Shown piece by piece: positions 25,547 through 34,003 of a stretch of DNA of 64,000 bases; position 1 is the first letter of the stretch, and the number at the start of each line of letters is the position of its first letter. This DNA comes from JAENVT01 sp963720775 (GTDB lineage: Bacteria; Actinomycetota; Acidimicrobiia; Acidimicrobiales; Ilumatobacteraceae). The notes below the pieces were generated by a model, which ran no database searches, was not told where the DNA came from, and saw only the letters and a program-made list of their open reading frames with translations. The position numbers were made by a program, and so were the translations under genes. The stretch lies in assembly GCA_963720775.1 (NCBI GenBank), contig CAVRGR010000005.1, positions 124,001 to 188,000 on the forward strand. Direction: 5' to 3'.

Positions 25547-26447
25547 GCGCCCTGCCGACCGCTACGCCGGCGAGATGGTTTGCGGCAGCAGCGTCGTCGA
25601 GGAAATCGGCAACCGAGAAGAAGCCGTGATACATCCCCCCGAAGCGCACGTGACTCGTCGGCACACCGAGCGACGCCAACCGTGCGGCGTAGGCGTCACC
25701 CTCGTCGCGCAATGGGTCGTACTGCGCCGTGATCACCATCGCCGGCGGAGACGCGGCGATTACTTCATCCTCGGCGAAATGTGGCGAGAGCCGCGGGTCG
25801 ACCAGCACCGCGGGGTCGTCGCCGGCGTAGTGGTGGATGAACCAGGCCATGCCGCGCGAGGTGAGTCCTGGGCCTTCAGCGTTGTCGACGTGGCTGGGGA
25901 AGCTGCGCGTCAGATCGGTGGCGGGGTAGACGAGGAGCTGGAATTGCAGCGGCGCCGGACGCAGTTGGGAGACGACGATGGCCAAGTTGGCGCCTGCGGA
26001 GTCGCCGCCGATGGCCAGCCGATCCGGTTCACAGCCGAGCGTCGTCGCGTTGGCGTGTGCCCAGCGCGTCGCGGCCACGGCGTCGTCGAGCGCCGCGGGA
26101 AAGGGGTGTTCGGGTGCCAGCCGGTAGTCGACGCTCAGCACTGCGTGACCACTGCTGTTGGCCAGGATCCGGCAGATGTTGTCGTGTGTGTCGAGGCTGC
26201 CGATGACCCATCCACCGCCGTGCAAGAACACCAGGAGGCCGAGGTCGGTCTGATCGTTGGGCCGGTACAGCCGGGCCGGCACACCGCCGGCATCGATGTC
26301 ACGCGTGTGGTGGATCGGTTCGGTCGAAGCACGTTGTCGCTTGGCACGGATCTCCCGCGCCTGTACCGGGGTGCACGACTCCAAGGGTGGCTCACCGAGT
26401 TGAGCCATGAGCGCGAGCAATGATTCCGCCTGTGGGTGCAACGGCAC
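25536..26447 (-). CDS. Alpha/beta hydrolase, hormone-sensitive-lipase type
   Basis: The protein has 303 residues with the HSL-family oxyanion motif HGGGWVIGS, the nucleophile elbow IGGDSAGANL, the catalytic Asp in AQYDPLRDEGDAYA and the His in GMYHGFF. DYRLAPEHPFPAALDDA is also diagnostic. It would hydrolyse short esters or amides. It is divergent from the dimethylformamidase-like gene, with 72 bases between starts, so both may share a control region. The convergent glycosylase overlaps its end. Confidence 0.9.
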   Translation of the reverse strand: MPLHPQAESLLALMAQLGEPPLESCTPVQAREIRAKRQRASTEPIHHTRDIDAGGVPARLYRPNDQTDLGLLVFLHGGGWVIGSLDTHDNICRILANSSGHAVLSVDYRLAPEHPFPAALDDAVAATRWAHANATTLGCEPDRLAIGGDSAGANLAIVVSQLRPAPLQFQLLVYPATDLTRSFPSHVDNAEGPGLTSRGMAWFIHHYAGDDPAVLVDPRLSPHFAEDEVIAASPPAMVITAQYDPLRDEGDAYAARLASLGVPTSHVRFGGMYHGFFSVADFLDDAAAANHLAGVAVGRALSR

Positions 26448-26519
26448 TCGGCGATTCTGTCATGGCGGAACTTCGCCGAACGCTGTCGAACTTTCGTCGA
26501 GCAATTACCGTGATCGGCG

Positions 26520-28062
26520 ATGACCGACGACATCACCCGTTACGACGCGGTCGAGGGCTATTGCGGCCAACTGAGTGTCGTGTCCGGACAGACGTTGGCG
26601 TTGCACGTCAGCAGTCGTGCCGCTCGCTACGACGTCGAGATCCATCGATGGGGAAGCGATCGACAGCTGGTGTGGAGCGCCACCGACCTGCCTGGCGTCG
26701 AGCACCCGATACCCGTCGACGCCGACTCCCATGGTTGCAACTGGCCCGTGGCGGTCAACGTACCGATCGACGACTCGTGGCGAAGTGGCTTCTACCTCGT
26801 CACCTTCCGCGCCCAAGACGCCCCTGTGGATCGTGCGGTGTCCCATACCGGTTTCGTGGTCACGGCGGGAGGGCAGCGAGGCCGGGCCTTGCTCGTGATC
26901 GCCACCAACACGTACAACGCCTACAACAGCTGGGGCGGCTGCAGCCTGTACACGGGAGGCAAGCGAGTCTCGTTCGCCCGGCCGTTCGGGCGCGGGATGC
27001 TGATGCGGCCGTCGACCGAGCGCGACGACCGCAAGTCACGACCGGTGTATCGCGGCGAGGAACCCGACGTCGACGGACTGATCTACCAGCAGTACCGGTT
27101 TGCCAATGGCTATCCGGGGTTCATGGGCTCGGCGGGCTGGTTCACCTACGAGCGCCGGTTCGTCGAGTGGGCCGAGGCCGAGGGTGTGCGGTTCGACTAC
27201 GCCGTGTCGAGTGACCTCGACGCAGACCCCGGAGTCGTCGAGGGCTACGACCTGGTGCTGGGCGTCGGCCACGACGAGTACTGGTCCGCCGGCCAGCGGG
27301 CCACGCTCGAAGCGCACGTGCGTCGTGGCGGCAACTACGTGAGCCTTTCGGGCAACACCATGTTCTGGCAGGTGCGGTTGGAAGACGATGGCCGGCGCGA
27401 TGGTGTGTCACAAGTACTCGGCGCACGAAACCGACGCGGTGGTCGGTACCGAGGCGCAAGCGACGATGACCGGTATGTGGGGCGACCCGTTGGTCGGGCG
27501 GCCCGAGACGGCGCTGCTCGGTGCCGGCTCCGCCTACGGTCTCTACAGCCGCTTCGGCGCCGCCACGCCGCGAGGTTCAGGAGCGTTCACCATCTACCGC
27601 GACGACCACTGGATGTTCGCCGGTACCGGATTGCGCTACGGCGACCAACTCGGAGCGAACGACGGGGTGGTTGGCTATGAGACCGTTGGTTGCCGGCTGG
27701 CCTTCGACGACTATCAACTGCCCGTCGCTGCCGGTGGCGCCGGAATGCCCGACGACGTCGAGATCGTCGCCTTCACGCCTTCTTCGAACCTGGCGATGGG
27801 TGAGTACCCGGCATCGATTGCCGCGCTCGACGATCAGGGCGATCTGGAGTTCATCGCCTCTCGGCTCTATGGCCGTGTCGACGCCGATTCACTCGCCCGC
27901 TGCCGATACGGAAACGCAGTCATGCTGACGTGTCACCCGTTCGGGCGCACCGGGGGAGAAGTGGTCACGATCGGCACGACCGACTGGGTGTTCGGGCTCG
28001 CCGGCGATCCGTTCGTTGCCAAGGTGACGCGTAACGTGATCGATCACTGCCTCCCCGGGTAG
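26520..28062 (+). pseudogene. N,N-dimethylformamidase large-subunit-like protein, frameshifted
   Basis: The first part (to about 27390) has segments typical of the dimethylformamidase beta (large) subunit family: ATNTYNAYNSWGGCSLY, VLGVGHDEYWSAGQR and YVSLSGNTMFWQVRLED. After EDDG the frame changes and the family sequence resumes as AMVCHKYSAHETDAVVGTEA, continuing to VFGLAGDPFVAKVTRNVIDH. The break lies at about 27389-27397, in GGCCGGCGCG. Combined length is about 514 residues. The characterised enzyme hydrolyses N-substituted formamides with an iron centre; the substrate here is unknown. The next gene starts 38 bases downstream, suggesting an operon. Confidence 0.78.
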
Positions 28063-28100
28063 CTTTACGATTTGTACATCGCTGCAAGGGAGGTGCGTCA

Positions 28101-29030
28101 GTGTCACGAATGCTCACCGTCGCTGCCGCCCAGCTCGGGCCCGTGCAACGCGACGATTCTCGCGAACAGGTCGTGGCTCGGATGCTCGAGCTCCTTCGCC
28201 AGTCGGCATCGCATCGCGTCGAGCTGGTGGTCTTCCCTGAACTGGCGCTGACGACGTTCTTCCCGCGCTGGTTCGTCGACGACATCTCCGAGGCCGATCA
28301 CTGGTACGAGCGATCGATGCCCAACGCGGCTACCCAGCCGTTGTTCGACGAGGCTCGTGCTCTGGGGATCGGCTTCTGCATCGGGTACGCCCTCCTCGAC
28401 GATGCCGGTCGTCGATGGAACGTGCAGACGCTCGTCGAGCGCGACGGTTCGATCGTGGCCACCTACAAGAAGTCGCACATTCCCGGGCACGAACACAACG
28501 AGCCCGATCGGCCCTTCCAGCACGCGGAGCGTTACTACTTCGAGCCGTCTCCGGAGGGGTTCGGCGTGTGGCGGGCGTTCGGTGGATTGATGGGAATGAT
28601 GATCTGCAACGATCGCCGCTGGCCGGAGACATATCGGGTGATGGGTCTGCAGGGCGTGGAGATGATCCTGTGCGGGTACAACACCCCTATCCACTACGTG
28701 CCGGATCCGAGCCAAGACATCTTGCAGGGCTTCCACAACGCGCTGGTGATGCAGAGCGGCGCGTACCAGAACGGCACGTGGGTCGTGGGAGTCGCCAAGG
28801 GTGGAGTGGAGGAGGGTGTCGACTCGTTGGCGCAGTCGATGATCGTTGCGCCCAGCGGGCAGATGGTGGCCCAGGCTCTGACGAGCGACGACGAGCTCGT
28901 CATCGCTCGTTGTGATCTCGATTGGTGCAGTCGATACAAGGAGACGTTGTTCGACTTCGACCAATATCGCCGGCCGGAGCTGTACACGTCCATCGCGAAT
29001 CAGCGCGGAGTGATCGAGCCCGAGTCGTGA
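28101..29030 (+). CDS. Nitrilase-superfamily amidohydrolase, N-carbamoyl-D-amino acid hydrolase-like
   Basis: The protein has 309 residues from GTG 28101, with a near-perfect ribosome site GGGAGG (28088-28093). The catalytic triad is Glu47 (VFPELALT), Lys124 (YKKSHIPGH) and Cys169 (MMICNDRRWPETYRVMGLQG). The stretch after Cys and the FGVWRAFGG segment are nearly identical to N-carbamoyl-D-amino acid amidohydrolases, which release CO2 and ammonia from N-carbamoyl groups. The downstream gene overlaps by GTGA. Together with an SsnA-like hydrolase this suggests ring opening followed by decarbamoylation. Confidence 0.88.
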   Translation: MSRMLTVAAAQLGPVQRDDSREQVVARMLELLRQSASHRVELVVFPELALTTFFPRWFVDDISEADHWYERSMPNAATQPLFDEARALGIGFCIGYALLDDAGRRWNVQTLVERDGSIVATYKKSHIPGHEHNEPDRPFQHAERYYFEPSPEGFGVWRAFGGLMGMMICNDRRWPETYRVMGLQGVEMILCGYNTPIHYVPDPSQDILQGFHNALVMQSGAYQNGTWVVGVAKGGVEEGVDSLAQSMIVAPSGQMVAQALTSDDELVIARCDLDWCSRYKETLFDFDQYRRPELYTSIANQRGVIEPES

Positions 29031-30049
29031 GCGCTGTCACGCCTGGCCTGGTCTGCGGACACCACCACCTCTACTCGGCTCTCGCACGTGGCATGCCGGC
29101 ACCGCCGAAGCGACCGACGAGTTTCCTCGAGATCCTCGAACAAATCTGGTGGCGGCTCGACGTCGCTCTCGACGACGAGATGATCCACTGGTCGGCCATG
29201 CTCGGAGCAGCCGAAGCATTGATGTGCGGCACCACGGGCATCATCGATCACCACGAGAGCCCGTCGGCCATCGAGGGAAGTTTGTCGATCATCGCCGACG
29301 CCTGTGCGAAGGTGGGAGTCCGCGTCAGTTGCGCCTATGGCGTGACCGACCGTCACGGCTCCGAGCGAGCAAAGCGCGGGCTGGCCGAGAACGAGCGCTA
29401 TCTGCGAGGCGGCGGGCGGGGCATGGTGGGGGTGCATGCCGCGTTCACCTGTCGCGATGAAACCCTCGTCGAAGCCACGGAGCTGGCTGCCGACATCGGC
29501 GTCGGCGTGCACATCCACGTCGCCGAGGGAACTGCCGACCGCGACGCAGGAGCGCGCCTCGAGGCGTTGGCCGCCGACAACTGGTTGCTCGTCCATTGCG
29601 TCCATCTCGACAGGCCGCTGCGCGGCACGATCGCCCACAACCCGCGCTCGAACATGAACAACTCCGTGGGCTACGCGGCGCCGACGAGCCGGTCGAACCC
29701 CATCGTGCTCGGTACCGACGGAATCGGCGCCGACATGCTCGAAGAGGCACGCCTGGCGTTCGTGCGCCTCCGCGAGCACGATGTGACAGCCGGGCCCGAC
29801 ACCGTTTGGTCGTGGCTCGCGGAGGGCTACGACTTCTTCCCCGAGTGCCGCGACGATCGCGTCGAGTTCAACTACGACCATGCCGATAGCGCGTGGCACA
29901 CCGCGTTCACCCCTGGAGTGCGCGCCACGAGCGTGACCCTGGGGTCGGGTGAGGTCGTCGTGCGCGACGGCAAGCCCACCCGTGTCGACATCGATGAAGT
30001 GCGCGCCAAGGCCAATGAACATGCTGTCCGCTTGTTCGCCCGACTGTGA
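29027..30049 (+). CDS. SsnA-like metal-dependent amidohydrolase lacking the N-terminal strand region
   Basis: The protein has 340 residues from GTG 29027, overlapping the previous stop by 4 bases. It begins directly at VSAVTPGLVCGHHHLYSALARGMP, so the roughly 50 residues that normally form the N-terminal half of the beta-sandwich are missing. Metal and active-site marks are HxH in GHHHLY, IIDHHESP, HIHVAEG, HCVHLD and LGTDGIGADM. HNPRSNMNNSVGYA and SFLEILEQIWWRLD match the SsnA subgroup of aminohydrolases. The C-terminal sandwich part (TLGSGEVVVRDGKPTR) is present. The substrate is probably a cyclic or amino-substituted N-compound. Confidence 0.83.
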   Translation: MSAVTPGLVCGHHHLYSALARGMPAPPKRPTSFLEILEQIWWRLDVALDDEMIHWSAMLGAAEALMCGTTGIIDHHESPSAIEGSLSIIADACAKVGVRVSCAYGVTDRHGSERAKRGLAENERYLRGGGRGMVGVHAAFTCRDETLVEATELAADIGVGVHIHVAEGTADRDAGARLEALAADNWLLVHCVHLDRPLRGTIAHNPRSNMNNSVGYAAPTSRSNPIVLGTDGIGADMLEEARLAFVRLREHDVTAGPDTVWSWLAEGYDFFPECRDDRVEFNYDHADSAWHTAFTPGVRATSVTLGSGEVVVRDGKPTRVDIDEVRAKANEHAVRLFARL

Positions 30050-30063
30050 AGGAGCCTCTTGCG

Positions 30064-31071
30064 ATGACCACGCCCGCTGCGATCTACCTGCAGGATGCTC
30101 ATCCGATACGCGAAGCGATGGAGTTCGCCAGGTACGCGGAGGCGAAAGGTTTCGATGCCGTCTGGCAGGCCGACAGCCGGCTGGTACGTGACGCTGTCGT
30201 ACCCATGGCTGCGTTCGCCGCGGTGACGGACCGGATCAAGATCGGTTCTGGCGTGGTCGACTGCTGGACCCGCAACCCGGCGCGATTGGCATCGACGTTC
30301 TCGACGCTCGACGATCTTGCCCCGGGCCGGGTCATCCTCGGCATCGGTGCCTGGTGGGATCCGCTGGCGGGCAAGGTGGGCATTCGACGCGATCGCCCGC
30401 TGCGGGTGATGCGCGAAGTCGTCACCGCCGTGCGAGCTCTGCTGCACAACGAGACAGTTACCTTCGACGGAGAGTACGTCCATCTCGACGGCGTCGAGCT
30501 CGACTACGTGTACCAGGACCGGCGCCCGAAGGAAGTGCCGATCTACATCGGCGCTACCGGGATGAAGATGATGGAGCTGGCGGGCGAGATTGCCGACGGG
30601 GTCGTGCTCAACTACCTGGTGTCGCCCGAGTACAACCACCGGGCGAGCGACGCGTTGCAGATCGGTCTCGATCGATCAGGTCGCACTCTCGCCGAGATCG
30701 ACCGTCCGCAACTCGTCGTGTGTTCGGTGCACGAGGACCGCCGCACCGCCCTCGACATGGCGCGGCTGATGGTCACGCAATACTTGGGTCAGCAGCCGCA
30801 CATCATGAAGGCGTCAGGGGTGCCGCAGAGCTTGCTCGACAAGGTCGGCGCGGTGCTCACCTGGCCGGCCACTCACGAGCAGGTGGTTGCCGCATCGAAG
30901 TTGGTCCCTGACGAGATCGTCGAGATGCTCACCGCCTCCGGCACGCCCGCCGACGCACGCGAACGCGTGTCGCACTACATGCGCAACGGGTGTACCTGCC
31001 CGATCCTCTACCCGCTCGGCGACGTGCACGCGATGATCGACGCCTTCGCCGGCTGGACGGCCTCGCCATAG
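30064..31071 (+). CDS. LLM-class (F420-type) flavin oxidoreductase
   Basis: The protein has 335 residues and a TIM-barrel luciferase-like fold. Marks are EFARYAEAKGFDAVWQADS, VTDRIKIGSGVVDCWTRNP, FSTLDDLAPGRVILGIGAWW and PIYIGATGMKMMELAGEIADG. These resemble methylenetetrahydromethanopterin reductase-like F420-dependent enzymes. ATG 30064 is chosen over GTG 30046 because GGAG (30050-30053) is spaced correctly. It lies 14 bases after the amidohydrolase and is probably the last gene of the hydrolase operon, adding a reduction or oxidation step. Confidence 0.87.
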   Translation: MTTPAAIYLQDAHPIREAMEFARYAEAKGFDAVWQADSRLVRDAVVPMAAFAAVTDRIKIGSGVVDCWTRNPARLASTFSTLDDLAPGRVILGIGAWWDPLAGKVGIRRDRPLRVMREVVTAVRALLHNETVTFDGEYVHLDGVELDYVYQDRRPKEVPIYIGATGMKMMELAGEIADGVVLNYLVSPEYNHRASDALQIGLDRSGRTLAEIDRPQLVVCSVHEDRRTALDMARLMVTQYLGQQPHIMKASGVPQSLLDKVGAVLTWPATHEQVVAASKLVPDEIVEMLTASGTPADARERVSHYMRNGCTCPILYPLGDVHAMIDAFAGWTASP

Positions 31072-31158
31072 CTCTGCCTAGGTTCGTGATCGGCTGAATC
31101 CCCCCGAACGAGGATTTCCGTGCTCGGCGGGGCTGCCACCGGCCGACACGATCACTCG

Positions 31159-32334
31159 ATGAACTCGCGAACACTTCTAGACCCACTGACGTCGCTGACC
31201 GGCCCAGTGGCTGTCAGCGGGTCCGACGCACCTCCGATGCCGAAGATCCCACAAAACATCGACGAACTGCTGGATCACAGCCTGCGGCTCGGAGCATCCG
31301 ACCTGCATCTGACTGCCGGCGCACCACCGACCGTTCGGGTCGACGGTGTCCTGCGCCCGATCGAGGGCTACGCCAAGCTCACCGGTGACCTGATCGAGTG
31401 TCTCGTGCTCCCCACCCTCGACGAGCGGAGGATCGCCGCGTTCAACAACGAGCTGGAGCTGGATACGAGCTACTCGCTTCCGGGCAAGAGCAGGTTCAGG
31501 ATGAATGTGTTCCGCCAGCGTGGGACGATCGGCGCGGTCCTTCGAACGATCCCATTCGACATCCCGGAATTCGCCAGGCTGCACATGCCCGCAATCATCG
31601 AATCGTTCGCACAACTGCCTCGAGGACTGGTCTTGGTGACCGGCCCCACGGGGTCCGGAAAGTCGACGACGCTGGCGGCGTTGCTCGACATCATCAATCA
31701 GACGAAGGCGGTGCACATCATTTCGTGTGAGGATCCGATCGAGTTCCTCTACACCCACAAGAAGGCCATCGTGAACCAGCGCGAGGTCGGGGAGGACACC
31801 AAGAGCTTCGCCGCGGCACTGAAGCGGGCGCTGCGCGAGGACCCTGACGTCATCATGGTCGGAGAGATGCGGGATCTCGAGACCATCCAGATGGCCCTGA
31901 CCGCGGCCGAGACGGGGCACCTCGTGTTCGCCACGCTTCACACACAGTCGGCACCACAGACCGTCGATCGCATCGTCGACGTGTTCCCACCGGATCAGCA
32001 GGGCCAGATTCGCGTGATGCTGGCGACGACGCTGCAAGCGGTGGTCACTCAGCAGCTGTTGCCGAGCGCAGATGGCCACGGACGTGTGGCCGCAGTCGAG
32101 GTGCTGATCGCAACACCTGCGGTGCGCAACCTGATCCGCGAACGCAAGGGGTATCAGTTGGCCAGCCAGATGCAATCGGGAGCGAAGTATGGAATGGTGA
32201 CGATGGATCAGAACCTCGCCGAACTCGTTCGGTCGCACCGCATCACGTTGGACACGGCCCTCGACTACGCAGCCAACCCCGACGACCTGCGCACCCTGCT
32301 CGACATCAGGACGGACCGCGCCGGCAAGCGGTGA
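31159..32334 (+). CDS. pilT: PilT-type twitching/retraction ATPase
   Basis: The protein has 391 residues from ATG 31159. The N-terminal PAS-like domain has the diagnostic GASDLHLTAGAPPTVRVDG. The ATPase domain has Walker A GPTGSGKST (162-169), SCEDPIEFLY, REVGEDTKSF, EDPDVIMVGEMRD and the His box ATLHTQSAPQTVDRI, all classic PilT. PilT depolymerises type IV pili. No other pilus gene is in the window, so its partners must be elsewhere. An upstream GTG (31120) would add 13 unsupported residues. Confidence 0.93.
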   Translation: MNSRTLLDPLTSLTGPVAVSGSDAPPMPKIPQNIDELLDHSLRLGASDLHLTAGAPPTVRVDGVLRPIEGYAKLTGDLIECLVLPTLDERRIAAFNNELELDTSYSLPGKSRFRMNVFRQRGTIGAVLRTIPFDIPEFARLHMPAIIESFAQLPRGLVLVTGPTGSGKSTTLAALLDIINQTKAVHIISCEDPIEFLYTHKKAIVNQREVGEDTKSFAAALKRALREDPDVIMVGEMRDLETIQMALTAAETGHLVFATLHTQSAPQTVDRIVDVFPPDQQGQIRVMLATTLQAVVTQQLLPSADGHGRVAAVEVLIATPAVRNLIRERKGYQLASQMQSGAKYGMVTMDQNLAELVRSHRITLDTALDYAANPDDLRTLLDIRTDRAGKR

Positions 32335-32350
32335 GCATCGTCTCGCTTCG

Positions 32351-32767
32351 TCAAGCTGAACGTCGATGCGGGCGCCGATCGATTCCGAGCTGGCGCCGAT
32401 ACGCGGCGACCGTCCAACGACTGATGTGCAATGCCTCGGCGACAGCGACGTGCGAGCTGTCCCTCAGTGCCACGAGTTGGTGAAGCAAAGCGCGGCGTGG
32501 CGCGGAGAGAACTGGGATCAGCTGCGATGTGATCACAGCATCCAACGCTTCCTCCGGCGTGGAGTCGAGATGCTGGGCGACCCCGTACAGGCCGGACGAA
32601 TCGAATGCGGCCTTGATGCCCGTGCGATCGCGCGCTGTCAGCGCTTCACGGTACGCAGAGTTCTCGATGATCGTTCTTCGACATGGAGAGCAGATCGTCT
32701 CCGTATGGTCACGGGCGAGCCGCCTCCCGCACGATCTGCACACCACGACGGTGGCCGTGGCGAGCAT
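32351..32767 (-). CDS. Zinc-ribbon plus helix-turn-helix protein, sigma region 4-like
   Basis: The protein has 138 residues. The N-terminus holds a zinc ribbon with Cys10, Cys13, Cys26 and Cys29 (CRSCGR and CSPC). The C-terminal 60 residues contain PEEALDAVITSQLIPVLSAP, then LRDSSHVAVAEALHISRWTV followed by AAYRRQLGI, a helix-turn-helix that resembles sigma-factor region 4 in layout. The start codon shares one base with the stop of the sigma-like gene upstream (TGATG), so the two proteins are made together. I infer a DNA-binding partner for that protein. No named family was recognised. Confidence 0.6.
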   Translation of the reverse strand: MLATATVVVCRSCGRRLARDHTETICSPCRRTIIENSAYREALTARDRTGIKAAFDSSGLYGVAQHLDSTPEEALDAVITSQLIPVLSAPRRALLHQLVALRDSSHVAVAEALHISRWTVAAYRRQLGIDRRPHRRSA

Positions 32768-33591
32768 CAGGCCGCTTCTCCCAACATCGCCAACAACACC
32801 GGGGTGTAGGGCTCGAGACGATGGGCCAGGCGCGCCGGGAGCTCTCGGTCACCCGATGCGTTGAGGTGGGACCATCGCGCCAGGTCCGAGGCCAGCGACT
32901 TGTTCTGGCTGCCCAGCATCGACAACCATTTCGTCAGACACCGCCCGCGGATGTCGCCGAGCTCGCGTTGCTCGACCTGGTCTTCAAGAGTCGTGTCATC
33001 CAGGGTGTCGGGGACCTCTGCCACCGTCGACGGATGCCGCGAGTTGAGCACGGCCTTCGCCCAGTCGACGCGCGTCGAGCTTGGCACAACGGCGCACGCC
33101 ACGGCCTGTCGCTCGCCGTCGGTCAACGACCGTTGCTCCACTTGTTCGAGCCGCGCCAGCTCACCCTGGAAGCGCCGGCGACTCATCCGCTCACGTCTGC
33201 TCAACCAGTCGTCGCTCCGGGCAGCTTCGATGCGGGCTCGGCTGACCTTGCTCTCGAGGTACGTCGGCCACGACGCGTATCGCGTCCAGTCGACGCGGCG
33301 GCAAGCATCCCAGGTCAGCCCGAGTACCTGTGACAGCACCTCGTTGCGATCGGCGTGAGCCGGAAGCCCGGCGTACAAGGATCCTGCGAAGGCGAACGCC
33401 CACGAGTGGATCGAGTCGTAGAGGTCGACCGACAGATCGTGGTCCGGTTCACCGGCCAGGTGCCGCAGGGCGAGAGGCTCGAGAACCACTGCTGTGAAGT
33501 CCGGGTGTCGCGGCGACTGTGTTGCAGGGAGTCGTCTCCGTTCACGGAAGGTGGGGCGCTCTACGGCCGCTTCATCGACTTGGGATCGCAT
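32767..33591 (-). CDS. Sigma-70-like (region 2-3) protein without region 4
   Basis: The protein has 274 residues. Residues about 55-165 look like FliA/WhiG-type sigma regions 2 and 3: YAGLPAHADRNEVLSQVLGL, then WDACRRVDWTRYASWPTYLE, KVSRARIEAARSDDWLSRRE and RSLTDGERQAVA. The aromatic WxxY-SWPTYLE segment corresponds to the promoter-melting region. The remaining 100 residues do not resemble region 4, and the HTH protein encoded immediately downstream may supply it. Similarity is judged by eye only; an unrelated helical DNA-binding protein remains possible. Confidence 0.5.
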   Translation of the reverse strand: MRSQVDEAAVERPTFRERRRLPATQSPRHPDFTAVVLEPLALRHLAGEPDHDLSVDLYDSIHSWAFAFAGSLYAGLPAHADRNEVLSQVLGLTWDACRRVDWTRYASWPTYLESKVSRARIEAARSDDWLSRRERMSRRRFQGELARLEQVEQRSLTDGERQAVACAVVPSSTRVDWAKAVLNSRHPSTVAEVPDTLDDTTLEDQVEQRELGDIRGRCLTKWLSMLGSQNKSLASDLARWSHLNASGDRELPARLAHRLEPYTPVLLAMLGEAA

Positions 33592-33630
33592 CTCCGCACC
33601 TTTTCCACGTGACTCTTGTCCTACGTTCCA

Positions 33631-33896
33631 TCAAAGGCGCTCCAGAGTCGATCGAACAGGGCCCTTGTACCTCGTCGTCGGCCTCACGGGCTCATTGGTG
33701 TGCACACCCAACCCAATGGTCCCGGACCCGGCCACATCATCGGCTGACGTCGTCGCCGATGCCGTAGCTGCGCTGGCCAGCACCACACAGCAGATCGCCA
33801 CCGCCTGGCTGGTGCGAATCGGCTCGGCGAGGAACGCCCAGCCCAACGTCGCGGCGACGGCCCCAACTCGATCGTGGCCACGACATCAACCCATCC
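33631..33896 (-). pseudogene. Remnant of an EamA/DMT-type permease C-terminus
   Basis: The 412-base gap between the sigma-like gene and nifJ holds a degraded fragment. One frame reads VVATIEL; after GGGG (33861-33864) another frame continues GAVAATLGWAFLAEPIRTSQ and then AVAICCVVLASAATAS. Together these match the last two membrane helices of EamA-family transporters, including the conserved GW-FL-EP pattern. A stop lies just upstream of the first part. The transporter's other helices are absent. This is probably a relic; nothing else was seen in the gap apart from the nifJ promoter region. Confidence 0.45.
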
Positions 33897-34003
33897 TCAC
33901 ATCGCAACCTTCGTGGCGACTGCCCGACAGGCAATGAAACCGGGGGCCGTCAGGGCCTAAAGCCCCTAGTGATCCGGTCCGCCTGAGTCATACGGTGCTT
34001 GTC

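Noticed and set aside
31177..32238. Minus-strand frame opposite pilT
   Set aside because: Antisense shadow; the plus strand has all PilT motifs.
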